A stretch of DNA of 33,372 nt from contig NZ_RQVS01000018.1 in the NCBI RefSeq assembly GCF_003865375.1, positions 1 to 33,372 of the forward strand, written 5' to 3'. This stretch comes from Gulosibacter macacae. GTDB lineage: Bacteria; Actinomycetota; Actinomycetes; Actinomycetales; Microbacteriaceae. Shown here in pieces: positions 23,982-33,372 of this stretch. Both the position numbers and the translations under genes were made by a program. A model generated the notes under the pieces. It saw only the letters and a program-made list of their open reading frames with translations, did no database searches and was not told the DNA's origin. The first letter of the stretch is position 1. Every line of letters starts with the position of its first letter.

Positions 23982-24332
23982 CTAGCTCCCCGCATCGCGC
24001 AGCGCGCAGGAGGCCGCCTCGGCGCGAATCCCGAGGTCAAGACCCACGACAAGCACCGGCGCGCTGACTCGGGCGCAACGCAACTCGCCCGCATCCCAGG
24101 TATCAAGGCTTGCCGCCTCCCCGGCAATGCTCAGTGCCACCCCCGCGTCGTCGCCGCGAGCCGCAAGCCGGGCAGCTTCACCCGCGGCGTCCTGCACCCG
24201 CACCTGCACACTTGCGCCGACAACGACACCAACGCAGATGCCGAGCACGAGCACGACCGCGGGCATGGCGACCGCGAACTCGGCCGTAACCGAACCGGCA
24301 TCGTCACGCAGCCGCCATTCCCGCTTCGACAT
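23982..24332 (-). CDS. TadE-like pilus protein (Rv3655c type)
   Basis: The 116-residue protein starts MSKREWRLRDDAGSVTAEFAVAMPAVVLVLGICVGVVVG. The GSVTAEFAVAMPAV motif (about 12-25) followed by one membrane segment is the TadE signature, including the conserved Glu after the small residues that marks the cleavage and assembly region of pilin-like proteins. The extracellular part has two to three cysteines (LRCARV, ASCALRDAG). Its ATG shares one base with the Flp-like gene's stop (TGATG). TadE-like proteins are minor pilins or pilus assembly factors. Confidence 0.85.
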   Translation of the reverse strand: MSKREWRLRDDAGSVTAEFAVAMPAVVLVLGICVGVVVGASVQVRVQDAAGEAARLAARGDDAGVALSIAGEAASLDTWDAGELRCARVSAPVLVVGLDLGIRAEAASCALRDAGS

Positions 24333-24526
24333 CAGATCGTGAAGGCGCCGACGACGAGGTCTTCGATGATCGATTGCACAGCGCCCGACTGCATGACGAG
24401 AAGCAGCACCGAACCCAAGGCGACGGCCGCCATGATGACAATCGCGTATTCGGCGGTGGCGGCACCCTCGTCTTCATTCCGGAGGCGGCAAAGCAGGGAT
24501 GCGGACAGGTGACGGAGTTGGGACAT
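24332..24526 (-). CDS. Flp-pilin-like DUF4244 protein
   Basis: The short form of 64 residues begins MSQLRHLSASLLCRLRNEDEGAATAEYAIVIMAAVALGSVLLLVM, with AAAGGAA five bases before the ATG at 24526; a longer frame begins ten codons earlier. The motif GAATAEYAIVIMAAVA is that of Flp/DUF4244 proteins (Rv3656c type): a short basic leader, a conserved Glu-Tyr and one hydrophobic segment. It is probably the major pilin of the Tad system. It lies between the membrane platform and the TadE gene. No prepilin peptidase gene is in this window. Confidence 0.85.
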   Translation of the reverse strand: MSQLRHLSASLLCRLRNEDEGAATAEYAIVIMAAVALGSVLLLVMQSGAVQSIIEDLVVGAFTI

Positions 24527-24588
24527 GTGAGTTCCTTTCGAGTGATGGGTTTGCACGGCACGTCTCTAGGCGCGGGGCACGGCGCCGG

Positions 24589-25566
24589 CTAGCTGAGCAC
24601 TCGCTGCAATACCGCAACGAGGAGCGGTGCGACGCCGAGCGCGAGAAAGGCAGGCAGGATGCACACCCCGAGCGGGAGCATCAGCGTGACGCCGAGCTTC
24701 GCCGCGGCACGAGCCGCATCAGTGCGCGCTCTCGTGCGCTCGAGCGAGGCCTCCGCTCGGAGGAGTTCGGCCGCAGGCACCCCGGCACCGGTCGCAAGCT
24801 CGAGCACGGGGCTTGCGCGCTCAATGCCGCTCGGTTCGAGCCGAAAGGCGCGGAGGGTCGAGCGCACCTCGCTCACGATCGCGTCAGCGGCACCGCCGCC
24901 GTGCATCCCCATGGCGACGAGATCAAGCCCGAAGCCTGGAGTGGTCGGGCGCTTCGAGGCGCGGCGCACGAGGGTGCGACTCCACCACCAGCCAGCTACG
25001 AGGAGCCCCACGCCGATGGCGACGAGCAGCCAGCCAACCGGTTCGCCGGTGAGGACGCCGAGGGTGTCGAAACCGAGGAGTGCGCCGAGTGCGACGCCAA
25101 TCAGCGGCAGCGCCGTGACGAGACGCGAGGTTGACGCTGGCCCCGAGAGCGCCACACTCACATCCCGCTCGGACTGCCCGAGATCACGAAACCCAGCGGC
25201 AAGATCACGCAGGGCCGGGCCCAGAGGTGCACCGGTGCGTTCGGCGAGCCGCCAGGTCGCACCAAGCGCACGCCATGAGGCATGCGGATGCTCGCGCAAT
25301 TCCGCTGCGGCATCGCCGCCACCGCGCACGATTCGTGCGACGCGGGCTTCGACGCGCTCGTGCGGGCGTCGCCGCCAGCGGCGAGGCAGGATGCGCTCGA
25401 ACGCGCGCAATGGTGCTCGCTCATTGCTCCCGACCACCTCGCCGCTCGCAAAGGCGGCGAGCCTCGGCCACACGTTCGCGGGCGCATTGCCTCCGGCCAA
25501 GAGGGTTGCGAGCCGTTCAACAACGGCGGCCACCTCTTCGGTCGCGGTGGTGTCTCGAGCACTCAT
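24589..25566 (-). CDS. Fused TadB/TadC-like pilus membrane platform protein
   Basis: A 325-residue protein that reads like two type II secretion F domains in one chain. The first half has VERLATLLAGGNAPANVWPRLAAF and WRLAERTGAPLGPALRDLAAGFRD, followed by two membrane segments. The second half has GFGLDLVAMGMHGGGAADAI, ELATGAGVPAAELLRAEA and a last membrane pair ending LALGVAPLLVAVLQRVLS. In M. tuberculosis these are two proteins (Rv3658c and Rv3657c). The second half is shorter than TadC. The ATG at 25566 overlaps the tadA stop as ATGA. It would form the inner-membrane platform on which the ATPase drives pilin assembly. The fusion reading is an inference. Confidence 0.8.
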   Translation of the reverse strand: MSARDTTATEEVAAVVERLATLLAGGNAPANVWPRLAAFASGEVVGSNERAPLRAFERILPRRWRRRPHERVEARVARIVRGGGDAAAELREHPHASWRALGATWRLAERTGAPLGPALRDLAAGFRDLGQSERDVSVALSGPASTSRLVTALPLIGVALGALLGFDTLGVLTGEPVGWLLVAIGVGLLVAGWWWSRTLVRRASKRPTTPGFGLDLVAMGMHGGGAADAIVSEVRSTLRAFRLEPSGIERASPVLELATGAGVPAAELLRAEASLERTRARTDAARAAAKLGVTLMLPLGVCILPAFLALGVAPLLVAVLQRVLS

Positions 25567-26669
25567 GCGCGCTCAAGCCGATCTCCGGTGCGCACGCTCG
25601 TGATGCGTAGGCGACCCGCATCATCTAGCCCAAACTCACCCATATCAACAAGCCGCCGCACACCCTCACGGCGCTCGACGTGGAGCACGAGGTCAATCGC
25701 CGACACCGTCTGCCGCGCAATGGCGAGCGGTGTCATCCCCGCGAGCGCGCCGAGCGCTTCAAGCCGAGCCGGCACATCCGCAAGCGAATTCGCATGCAAG
25801 GTTCCGGCTCCCCCATCGTGGCCGGTGTTAAGCGCGGCGAGGAGTTCGCGCAACTCAGCGCCGCGGCACTCCCCGAGCACAAGCCGGTCGGGGCGCATCC
25901 GCAGTGACTCGCGCACGAGCCGATCGAGCGTGACTTCGCCCGCACCCTCAACATTCGCCTGGCGGGCTTCGAGCGAGACGACGTGCGGGTGATCGATGCG
26001 CAGCTCGGCGACATCTTCGATCGTCAAGATGCGTTCATCTCGTCCGGCCCGGCCAAGGAGCGCGCCGAGAAAGGTGGTCTTACCCGAGCCGCCGGCCCCG
26101 GTCACCAGCAGATTCGCGCGATCGGCGACGGCGCGGTGCACGATCTCTTCGGCACCCGGGTAGAAAAAGCCCGCATCCCGCAGATCATCGAGGCTGAGTC
26201 GCACGGTGCGGGGCGTGCGCACCGAGAGCAGCGTGCCCTCGGGCGACACCGGCGGCAGCACCGCATGCACGCGAATGCCGTCGCCGATCCGCACATCCAC
26301 GGCCGGGTTGCTCTCATCGAGGTGGCGACCACCGGCCGCGATGATGCGAACCGCGAGCGCTCGGAGCGATTGTTCGTCGGGGGCACGCCAACTCGGATCG
26401 CGCGTGAGGCCGTGGCCGCGGTCGACCCAGAGCCCGGCCATCCCGTTGACGAACAGGTCAGTCACTTCACCGTCAGCGACGAAGCCGGCGAGCGGACCGA
26501 AGGCATCGGCGTCGCCGCGGGTGAGTGGGCGCCGTGGCCGGTTGCGGTCATCGCGACCCGGAATCGCCGCGAGCGGCACCTCGGCCGGTCGCTGTGCCGC
26601 CGGTTGCACGACGAAGCGCTGCGGGGCGGCCGCATCTGGCGGCAAGAACTGGTCTGTTTGGGTGCGCAT
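25563..26669 (-). CDS. TadA/CpaF-type pilus assembly ATPase
   Basis: The 368-residue ATPase (Rv3659c type) powers Flp pilus assembly at the cytoplasmic side of the membrane. Motifs: TDLFVNGMAGLWVDRG, the P-loop GAGGSGKTT (191-199), the Walker B and Asp box region RILTIEDVAELRI, RMRPDRLVLGECRGAE and the His box LNTGHDGGAGTLHANS. The start at ATG 26669 is supported by a leaderless-type TACCTT ending seven bases upstream; an upstream in-frame extension has no support. Genes for the CpaE/Ssd-like protein and prepilin peptidase are absent nearby. The ATGA overlap joins it to the next gene. Confidence 0.92.
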   Translation of the reverse strand: MRTQTDQFLPPDAAAPQRFVVQPAAQRPAEVPLAAIPGRDDRNRPRRPLTRGDADAFGPLAGFVADGEVTDLFVNGMAGLWVDRGHGLTRDPSWRAPDEQSLRALAVRIIAAGGRHLDESNPAVDVRIGDGIRVHAVLPPVSPEGTLLSVRTPRTVRLSLDDLRDAGFFYPGAEEIVHRAVADRANLLVTGAGGSGKTTFLGALLGRAGRDERILTIEDVAELRIDHPHVVSLEARQANVEGAGEVTLDRLVRESLRMRPDRLVLGECRGAELRELLAALNTGHDGGAGTLHANSLADVPARLEALGALAGMTPLAIARQTVSAIDLVLHVERREGVRRLVDMGEFGLDDAGRLRITSVRTGDRLERA

Positions 26670-26676
26670 GGCCGAC

Positions 26677-26682
26677 AAGGTA
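26677..26682 (-). promoter_or_regulatory. Probable -10 of the tad locus (leaderless)
   Basis: On the minus strand TACCTT (TANNNT) ends seven bases before the ATG at 26669. No ribosome site is seen. Confidence 0.45.
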
Positions 26683-26718
26683 GGTGACGGGCCCCACATG
26701 ACGCCTGCCGCAGACCTC

Positions 26719-26748
26719 CCCCTGTGGATGAATTGAATTCCACAGGGG
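26719..26748. promoter_or_regulatory. Inverted repeat in the tadA-acs divergent region
   Basis: CCCCTGTGGA (26719-26728) and TCCACAGGGG (26739-26748) are perfect 10-bp arms around a 10-base AT-rich loop (TGAATTGAAT). It lies about 50 bases before the tadA start and 234 before acs, in a gap of 312 bases with no gene. Its role is open: operator or loop structure. The rest of the gap holds the possible acs promoter. Confidence 0.55.
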
Positions 26749-26891
26749 CCTCGGTAACAGCCCAATACCCCCGCCGTATCACCGAAATACCACCGCAAAA
26801 TCCGCAGAATCAGGCCGATCTGCATCCGGCATTACCTACTTCCTGAACGCACGTTCTGGTGACTCTGGGCGACAACTCCGGTTTATTTGCC

Positions 26892-26897
26892 TAAACT
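26892..26897 (+). promoter_or_regulatory. Possible -10 of acs
   Basis: TAAACT (TANNNT) in the gap before acs. It would give a leader of about 80 bases, consistent with the good ribosome site before ATG 26982. No firm -35 seen. Confidence 0.35.
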
Positions 26898-26981
26898 CCC
26901 CCGCGTAGCGCCAGGCCCGTGGCAACGCCGCCGCACCCGGCCGAAGCGCTCTGCATCCCCCACCCCGACCCAAGGACGAAG

Positions 26982-28954
<1,973 letters not shown>

Positions 28955-28958
<4 letters not shown>

Positions 28959-29473
28959 ACCGCTTGAACGAGTGCTGAGGCCCTCGAAGCACGTGCTTCG
29001 AGGGCCTCAGCACTCGTTTGGCGCGATGCGCCTACTCGTTCGACCGGAGAGTCGAGCGGCAGCACCGGCACACCGACGGCTGAACGCACGTGACGGCCGG
29101 CATCACCGAAGAGCTCGCCGAGCAATTCGGATGCACCGTTCGCGACCGCGGGCTGGCCGATGAAATCGGTGGTCGAGGCAACGAACACCGTCACCTTGAG
29201 CACGCGGGTGATGCGGTCGAGGTCACCGAGTTCGGCCTTGAGCGCCGCCAGCGCATTGAGGACCGCGAAGGTGGCGAATTCCTGCCCCTGCTCGGGAGCA
29301 ACTTCGCCGCCCACCTTGCCGGTGGCCGGCAACGCGCCCTCCACGAAGGGCAGTTGTCCCGAGGTGTAGGCGATGCCATTGTGCGACAACGCGGGCAGGT
29401 AGGCCGCGACTGGTGCGGCGACCGGCGGCAAACCGAGGCCGAGCAGGCCCAGGCGTTCTTCTACGGCGCTCAT
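28955..29473 (-). CDS. RidA/YjgF-family protein (Rv3678c-like) with a possibly frameshifted C terminus
   Basis: The 172-residue protein starts at ATG 29473 (overlapping the DUF4177 stop as ATGA) with MSAVEERLGLLGLGLPPVAAPVAAYLPA, then IAYTSGQLPFVEG, VLKVTVFVAST and HVRSAVGVPVLPLDSPVE, all typical of RidA-like enamine deaminase relatives of about 150 residues. After SPVE the frame continues RVGASRQTSAEALEARASRASALVQAV, which is not family-like and is encoded by the acs terminator palindrome; it ends overlapping the acs stop. Adding two bases after 'gtcgaa' would give PVEVE and a TAG, so a 2-base deletion is likely. The core is intact. It may still work with an added tail. Confidence 0.8.
28967..29018. 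terminator. 52-bp perfect palindrome, probable bidirectional terminator of acs and ridA-like gene
   Basis: The 26-bp arms are exact reverse complements, running from AACGAGTGCTGAGGCCCTCG to the centre CACGTG and back. It begins eight bases after the acs stop. It lies between convergent genes and could end both transcripts. No strong T run follows on either side. Confidence 0.85.
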
Positions 29474-29634
29474 GATGCATCCTCGACAATCTGACGCTTC
29501 ATGTACGCGACTGAGCCGCCCTGCTCGTGCTGCACGATCTGCACGAGCTCCCATCCCTTGGCGCCCCAGTTATTGAGAATCTGGCCGGGCGTGTGCACCG
29601 GCAACGGTGTGATGAAGTACTCCCACTTCGGCAT
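29470..29634 (-). CDS. DUF4177 family small protein
   Basis: This 54-residue protein begins MPKWEYFITPLPVHTPGQILNNWGAKGWELVQIV, the pattern of DUF4177 (WEY...ILN..G..GWELV). The ATG at 29634 follows GAGGGG at the right distance, and the longer frame adds an unlike lead. It ends QIVEDAS with the TGA overlapping the RidA-like ATG. The pair resembles Rv3678A and Rv3678c as I recall. Function is unknown; small cytoplasmic protein. Confidence 0.8.
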   Translation of the reverse strand: MPKWEYFITPLPVHTPGQILNNWGAKGWELVQIVQHEQGGSVAYMKRQIVEDAS

Positions 29635-29708
29635 TTCATACCCCTCGCGCGGCTGATGCCGCATCCAGCTGAGTCTGTGAATCCCGGCAGGTCTGGCCGG
29701 TTCTGACT

Positions 29709-29714
29709 TACCCT
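29709..29714 (+). promoter_or_regulatory. Probable -10 of the penicillin-binding protein gene (leaderless)
   Basis: TACCCT (TANNNT) ends seven bases before the ATG at 29722. No ribosome site is visible. The 87-base gap to the divergent DUF4177 gene (29635-29721) should hold both promoters. Confidence 0.45.
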
Positions 29715-29721
29715 AGTTCGT

Positions 29722-32259
29722 ATGCCTTCTAAGACTTCGACCGCGCCCAAGGGCAATGTGCTCGCCGCGGTACTCGGCATGCTCGGCATGAGCGGCATTG
29801 CCGGAGTGCTCGTAGCAGCCATGATTACTCCGCTGATTGCTGTGGCTGGCGTGACCGCGAACTCGACGATCACCTTGTTCGAGTCGCTCCCCGACTACCT
29901 CGACATCCAGCCGCTTCAGCAGAAGACCGAGCTGTACGGGATGCGCGGTGACCAGGAAGAGAAGTTCGCTGAGTTCTACTCGCAGAACCGCATTGAGGTG
30001 CCGCTCGACCAGATTTCACAGCACCTCATCGATGGCGTGATTGCGACCGAAGACCCGCGCTACTACGAGCACGGCGGCGTCGACATGATTTCGGCCGCCC
30101 GTGCCGTGCTCGTGAGCGTGCTCGGAGACGACGGCGGTGGTGCGTCGACCATCACGATGCAGTACGTGCGTAATCAGCGCGTGCAGGCCGCTGAGGCCAT
30201 CCTTGACCCCACCGAGCGCCAGGCCGCCTACGAGCAGGCCGTTGAGACGACGATGGGCCGCAAGCTGCAGGAGATGCGCCTCGCCATTGGTGTGGAGAAG
30301 CAGTACTCGAAGGACCAGATTCTCGAGGGCTACCTCAACATTGCGTTGTTCGGTGGCACCATCTATGGCGTCGAATCGGCAGCCCAGTACTACTTCGGCA
30401 AGACCGCGAAGGACCTCACGCTTCCCGAGGCCGCGCTCATTGCCGGCATGGTGCAGAACCCGAACCAGTTCCGCATCGACGACCCCGAGAACATCGAAGA
30501 AGCGCAGATGCGTCGCGACTATGTGCTGCGCCGCATGCTCGAAGAAAACAAGATCTACCAGGCGCAGTATGACGAGGCCGTCGCGACCCCCGTCACGCCG
30601 AACATCACGCCGACCAAGCACGGATGCATGAATGCAACCGGCAACACGGGCTTCTTCTGCGACTACGTGCGCAAGGTCATCCTCAACGACCCGGCCTTCG
30701 GCTCGACCTACGAGGAGCGTCTGTTCAACTTCCAGACCAAGGGCTACCAGATCCACACCACGATCGACCTTGATCTTCAGCAGTACTCCACCGATGTGAT
30801 GAACAACACGGTGCCGCACGCGGTTGACTACATGGACTTCGGAACCGCGATGTCAGTCGTGCAGCCGGGTACCGGACACGTGCTCGCGATGGTGCAAAAC
30901 AAGGACTTCGACGAAACCGAAGCCGCCGCAGGAAGCGCTACCGCCACCTCGGTGAACTACAACACCGACTATCAATTCGGCGGCTCGAGTGGCTTCCAGG
31001 TGGGATCGACGTACAAGATCTTCACCCTGGCGAACTGGATTCAATCGGGTCACTCGCTCTACGAGTCGATCAATGCCAAGCGCCGTAGCTTCAACCTCGC
31101 CGCGTTCCAGGACTCCTGTAACGGCCCCTACGGTGGTAGCTGGAACCCACAGAACGACGGCAACGCCAACTTCAACTCGATGAATGCGGTCGAAGCCACC
31201 TCGGGCTCGGTCAACACCGCGTTCGTGGCGATGGCCGAGAAGCTTGATCAGTGTGTGACCCGCGACATTGCCATGTCGATGGGTGCGCACCGTGCTGATG
31301 GCCAGCCGAACTCGTCGTACCCCTCCGACGTGCTCGGAACGAATGAGATCGCGCCATTGTCGATGGCGACCGCCATCGCCGCCTTCGCGAATAACGGCGT
31401 CTCGTGCTCGCCCATTGCGATCTCGTCGATCACGCTCCGCGATGGCACCGATGTGACGCCGCCAAAGTCGGAATGCCACCAGGCCATTTCGCCCGATGTG
31501 GCAGCCGCGTCGAACTACGCCCTGCAGGCGGTAATGACCGGCGGTACCGGTGTGGCGTCGAACCCGTACATGGGTCCGATGATTGGTAAGTCGGGTACGA
31601 CTGACGCCGCGAAGGACACGTGGCTCATCGCCTCGACCACGGGCGTTGCGCTTGCCATTTGGGTCGGCAATGTCACCGGCGACTACTCGCTCTATGACGT
31701 CGGCTTCGAGAACGCTGCCGGTACGCGCGTGCGCCACGTGATCGCCAACCAGGTGTTCTCGCAGGCGATTCCGAAGTACGGGGCGAATGACTTCGCCGAA
31801 CCCAACCCGGATGCGTTCCGCGTTGAGAACGTCGTCGTGCCCGATGTCACCGGTATGTCGGTGTCTGCTGCGACCTCGGCGCTCGAAGCTGCTGGCTTCA
31901 TCGTTGATGTGGGTGGCCAGGTTGACTCGGCGCAGCCGAGCGGCACGGTCGCACACACGAACCCCTCGGCGAACACCTCGGTGCCGAAGGGCTCGAACGT
32001 GACGATCTCGACGTCAAACGGCAAGCAGCCGGGTGCCTCGCCGTCACCGAGCCCGTCGACGCAACAGGGTCTGCCGATGCCGAATATTGTCGGCATGAAC
32101 CAGGATGATGCGCTCGCCGCGCTCTCGGCGGCCGGCCTGTCGACGATCAACGTGAGCTACTCGTGGCGCGGACCCGCTGGCGGCACGGTGGAATCGACTG
32201 ATCCGCCTGCCGGAAGCAATGTGGCGCCGAACTCCACCATTACGGTGACCGCGAAGTAG
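29722..32259 (+). CDS. Class A penicillin-binding protein with two PASTA domains (PonA2-like)
   Basis: The 845-residue bifunctional enzyme makes peptidoglycan: it polymerises glycan and cross-links peptides outside the membrane. It has a membrane anchor at about 18-45, then the GT51 domain with catalytic E110-D-PRYYEHGG and GGASTITMQYVRNQ (the usual TQQ is TMQ here). The transpeptidase domain has S429-TYK (SxxK), S496-VN (SxN) and K623-SG. Two PASTA repeats follow (about 707-770 and 782-845; VPDVTGMSVSAATSALEAAG and MPNIVGMNQDDALAALSAAG), linked by a Pro/Ser spacer. It resembles PonA2 (Rv3682). The stop shares a base with the next gene, the metallophosphoesterase, as in the mycobacterial order. 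Confidence 0.95.
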   Translation: MPSKTSTAPKGNVLAAVLGMLGMSGIAGVLVAAMITPLIAVAGVTANSTITLFESLPDYLDIQPLQQKTELYGMRGDQEEKFAEFYSQNRIEVPLDQISQHLIDGVIATEDPRYYEHGGVDMISAARAVLVSVLGDDGGGASTITMQYVRNQRVQAAEAILDPTERQAAYEQAVETTMGRKLQEMRLAIGVEKQYSKDQILEGYLNIALFGGTIYGVESAAQYYFGKTAKDLTLPEAALIAGMVQNPNQFRIDDPENIEEAQMRRDYVLRRMLEENKIYQAQYDEAVATPVTPNITPTKHGCMNATGNTGFFCDYVRKVILNDPAFGSTYEERLFNFQTKGYQIHTTIDLDLQQYSTDVMNNTVPHAVDYMDFGTAMSVVQPGTGHVLAMVQNKDFDETEAAAGSATATSVNYNTDYQFGGSSGFQVGSTYKIFTLANWIQSGHSLYESINAKRRSFNLAAFQDSCNGPYGGSWNPQNDGNANFNSMNAVEATSGSVNTAFVAMAEKLDQCVTRDIAMSMGAHRADGQPNSSYPSDVLGTNEIAPLSMATAIAAFANNGVSCSPIAISSITLRDGTDVTPPKSECHQAISPDVAAASNYALQAVMTGGTGVASNPYMGPMIGKSGTTDAAKDTWLIASTTGVALAIWVGNVTGDYSLYDVGFENAAGTRVRHVIANQVFSQAIPKYGANDFAEPNPDAFRVENVVVPDVTGMSVSAATSALEAAGFIVDVGGQVDSAQPSGTVAHTNPSANTSVPKGSNVTISTSNGKQPGASPSPSPSTQQGLPMPNIVGMNQDDALAALSAAGLSTINVSYSWRGPAGGTVESTDPPAGSNVAPNSTITVTAK

Positions 32260-33188
32260 TGCGCCCGCTTCGCACCCTCACACTCGGGGCCGCCGCCATT
32301 ATGGCGAGCGGCCTCGGGTTTGTGACCTGGGCGGTCGCCATCGAGCGCCGCCGCTTCGTGTTGCGCGAGCTCGAGCTGCCGATGCTGGCGCCGGGAAGCG
32401 AGCCGCTGCGCATCCTGCACCTCGCCGATTTTCATCTCGCGCCCTGGCAGCGCAAGAAGATCAAGTTCGTGCAGCGCCTCGCCGAGCTCGAACCTGACCT
32501 CATCGTCGCCACCGGCGACAACCTCGGGCATGTGGATGCGTTGCCACAGCTAGCTGAGATGCTCGAACCTTTCCGTGGGGTGCCGGCGCTTTCGGTGTTC
32601 GGCTCGAACGACTACTACGGGCCGGTGCTCAAGAGCCCGCTCACCTATCTCCTGCCGAAGCGTCCGGGAGTGAAGCGGATGCGTGACCTCGATGAGCGGG
32701 CACTGCGGGCACTACTCTTCGATGACCTTGGCTGGACCGACCTCACGAACTCGGCCGCGGTGATTGAAGCCGCGGGGCGCCGCGTGCGCGCGATTGGCGT
32801 CGACGATCCGCATATCAAGGTGGATCGCCTTGCGGTGGCCGAAGAGGCCTTCGCTGGGGTCTCTGCCGGTGCTGAGTGGGATGTGACGCTCGGGCTCGTC
32901 CACGCGCCGTACCAGCGCATCCTCGACCCGTATGCAGCCGAGGGTATTGGCGTGGATGCGATCTTCGCCGGCCACACCCACGGCGGCCAGGTGTGCTTGC
33001 CCGGTAGCCGGGCAATCGTGACGAATTGCGATCTCCCGCCGGAGTATGCCGGTGGGCTCACGCAGTGGGGCCCGAGTGGGCGTACCGTGCCACTGCACAT
33101 CTCGCGCGGATTGGGCACGTCGATCTACGCGCCGGTGCGCACGTTCTGCCCGCCCGAGGCGACGCTCGTCACGCTGGTTTCGCGCTAG
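32259..33188 (+). CDS. Metallophosphoesterase (Rv3683-like)
   Basis: The 309-residue protein starts at GTG 32259, overlapping the PBP stop by one base (TAGTG). It has an N-terminal hydrophobic stretch (TLTLGAAAIMASGLGFVTWAVAI), perhaps a membrane anchor, and the calcineurin-like metal motifs: D57-x-H59 (LADFH), G86-D-N, G115-S-N117-D and G238-H-T-H241. Such enzymes hydrolyse phosphate esters with two metal ions; the substrate is unknown. The position directly after a PonA2-type gene is conserved in actinobacteria, so a cell-envelope role is possible. Confidence 0.9.
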   Translation: MRPLRTLTLGAAAIMASGLGFVTWAVAIERRRFVLRELELPMLAPGSEPLRILHLADFHLAPWQRKKIKFVQRLAELEPDLIVATGDNLGHVDALPQLAEMLEPFRGVPALSVFGSNDYYGPVLKSPLTYLLPKRPGVKRMRDLDERALRALLFDDLGWTDLTNSAAVIEAAGRRVRAIGVDDPHIKVDRLAVAEEAFAGVSAGAEWDVTLGLVHAPYQRILDPYAAEGIGVDAIFAGHTHGGQVCLPGSRAIVTNCDLPPEYAGGLTQWGPSGRTVPLHISRGLGTSIYAPVRTFCPPEATLVTLVSR

Positions 33189-33230
33189 CCGCGGTGCCTT
33201 GGCGCGTGTGCGTGGGCAGGAGATTTAGGA

Positions 33231-33236
33231 TATAGT
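33231..33236 (+). promoter_or_regulatory. Probable -10 of tRNA-Pro
   Basis: TATAGT lies 28 bases before the tRNA start, close to the -10 consensus. A TTGGCG is present at 33199-33204 but the 26-base spacing is too long, so the -35 is not assigned. Confidence 0.5.
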
Positions 33237-33264
33237 CGTGTGGTTGCCAGCACGCTGGCGACAA

Positions 33265-33341
33265 CGGGGTGTGGCGCAGCTTGGTAGCGCGCGTCGTTCG
33301 GGACGACGAGGCCGCAGGTTCAAATCCTGTCACCCCGACCA
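33265..33341 (+). tRNA. tRNA-Pro (anticodon CGG)
   Basis: A complete 77-base cloverleaf: acceptor CGGGGTG pairing with CACCCCG, D arm with GCGC...GCGC, anticodon stem CGTCG/CGACG around TTCGGGA (anticodon CGG), T arm with GTTCAAATC, and an encoded CCA end at 33339-33341. It reads CCG. Confidence 0.95.
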
Positions 33342-33372
33342 ATGTGATGTGTCGCGACATAGTTCCCACTTT

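Noticed and set aside
33169-33369. 66-codon minus-strand frame over tRNA-Pro with GVTGFEPAASSSRTTRATKLRHTP
   Set aside because: Well-known false protein made by reading the antisense of a tRNA-Pro gene.

Overview
The window looks like chromosomal DNA of a high-GC actinomycete, most likely a member of Microbacteriaceae. This is an inference from high GC, GTG/TTG starts, many ATGA stop/start overlaps, probable leaderless promoters, a zinc-finger-free topoisomerase I with a lysine-rich tail, a two-PASTA class A PBP and an actinobacterial Tad locus. The order topA-tmk-holB, tad cluster, acs, RidA-like gene, DUF4177, ponA-type PBP, metallophosphoesterase resembles the Rv3644c-Rv3683 part of Mycobacterium tuberculosis as I remember it, so most of the window is an old conserved backbone.

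Layout. 96-4850: a large LPXTG surface protein with four SdrD-B-like repeats, broken by two in-frame TAG codons. 4856-6419: a small AT-richer island between 38-bp inverted repeats, carrying a CBS-HEPN-like protein and an unknown 142-aa protein. 6429-6661: a long hairpin, a terminator and tRNA-Thr(CGT). 6733-12979 (minus): topA, tmk, holB and a secreted TAP-type hydrolase, one operon. 13094-17209: an amidohydrolase/APC permease operon divergent from a LacI-type regulator, with a perfect operator palindrome between them. 17199-23382 (minus): FdrA/AllF-like, AllG-like (DUF1116), AllH-like (DUF2877), DUF1097 membrane protein, carbamate kinase, then a GntR/FCD regulator after a hairpin. 23574-26669 (minus): a compact Tad pilus locus. 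26982-33188: acs, RidA-like, DUF4177, penicillin-binding protein and phosphoesterase. 33265-33341: tRNA-Pro(CGG).

How the genes may work together. The AllFGH-like proteins plus carbamate kinase form a plausible carbamoyl-transfer and ATP-recovery module: a carbamoylated substrate such as oxalurate gives oxamate plus carbamoyl phosphate, and the kinase converts that to ATP, ammonia and CO2. No allantoin-degrading genes are visible, so the substrate is open. A TTGGTATACCAA palindrome upstream is a good candidate operator for the adjacent GntR protein. The permease/amidohydrolase pair is probably an import-and-hydrolyse unit for an amide-type compound under LacI control. These two blocks sit between topA and tad, where I infer accessory DNA entered the conserved backbone.

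The best candidates for something undescribed are the inverted-repeat-bounded CBS-HEPN gene pair, the Actinobacterial AllFGH/DUF1097/kinase operon, and the doubly amber-interrupted surface protein. No CRISPR array, transposase, integrase or phage gene was seen.
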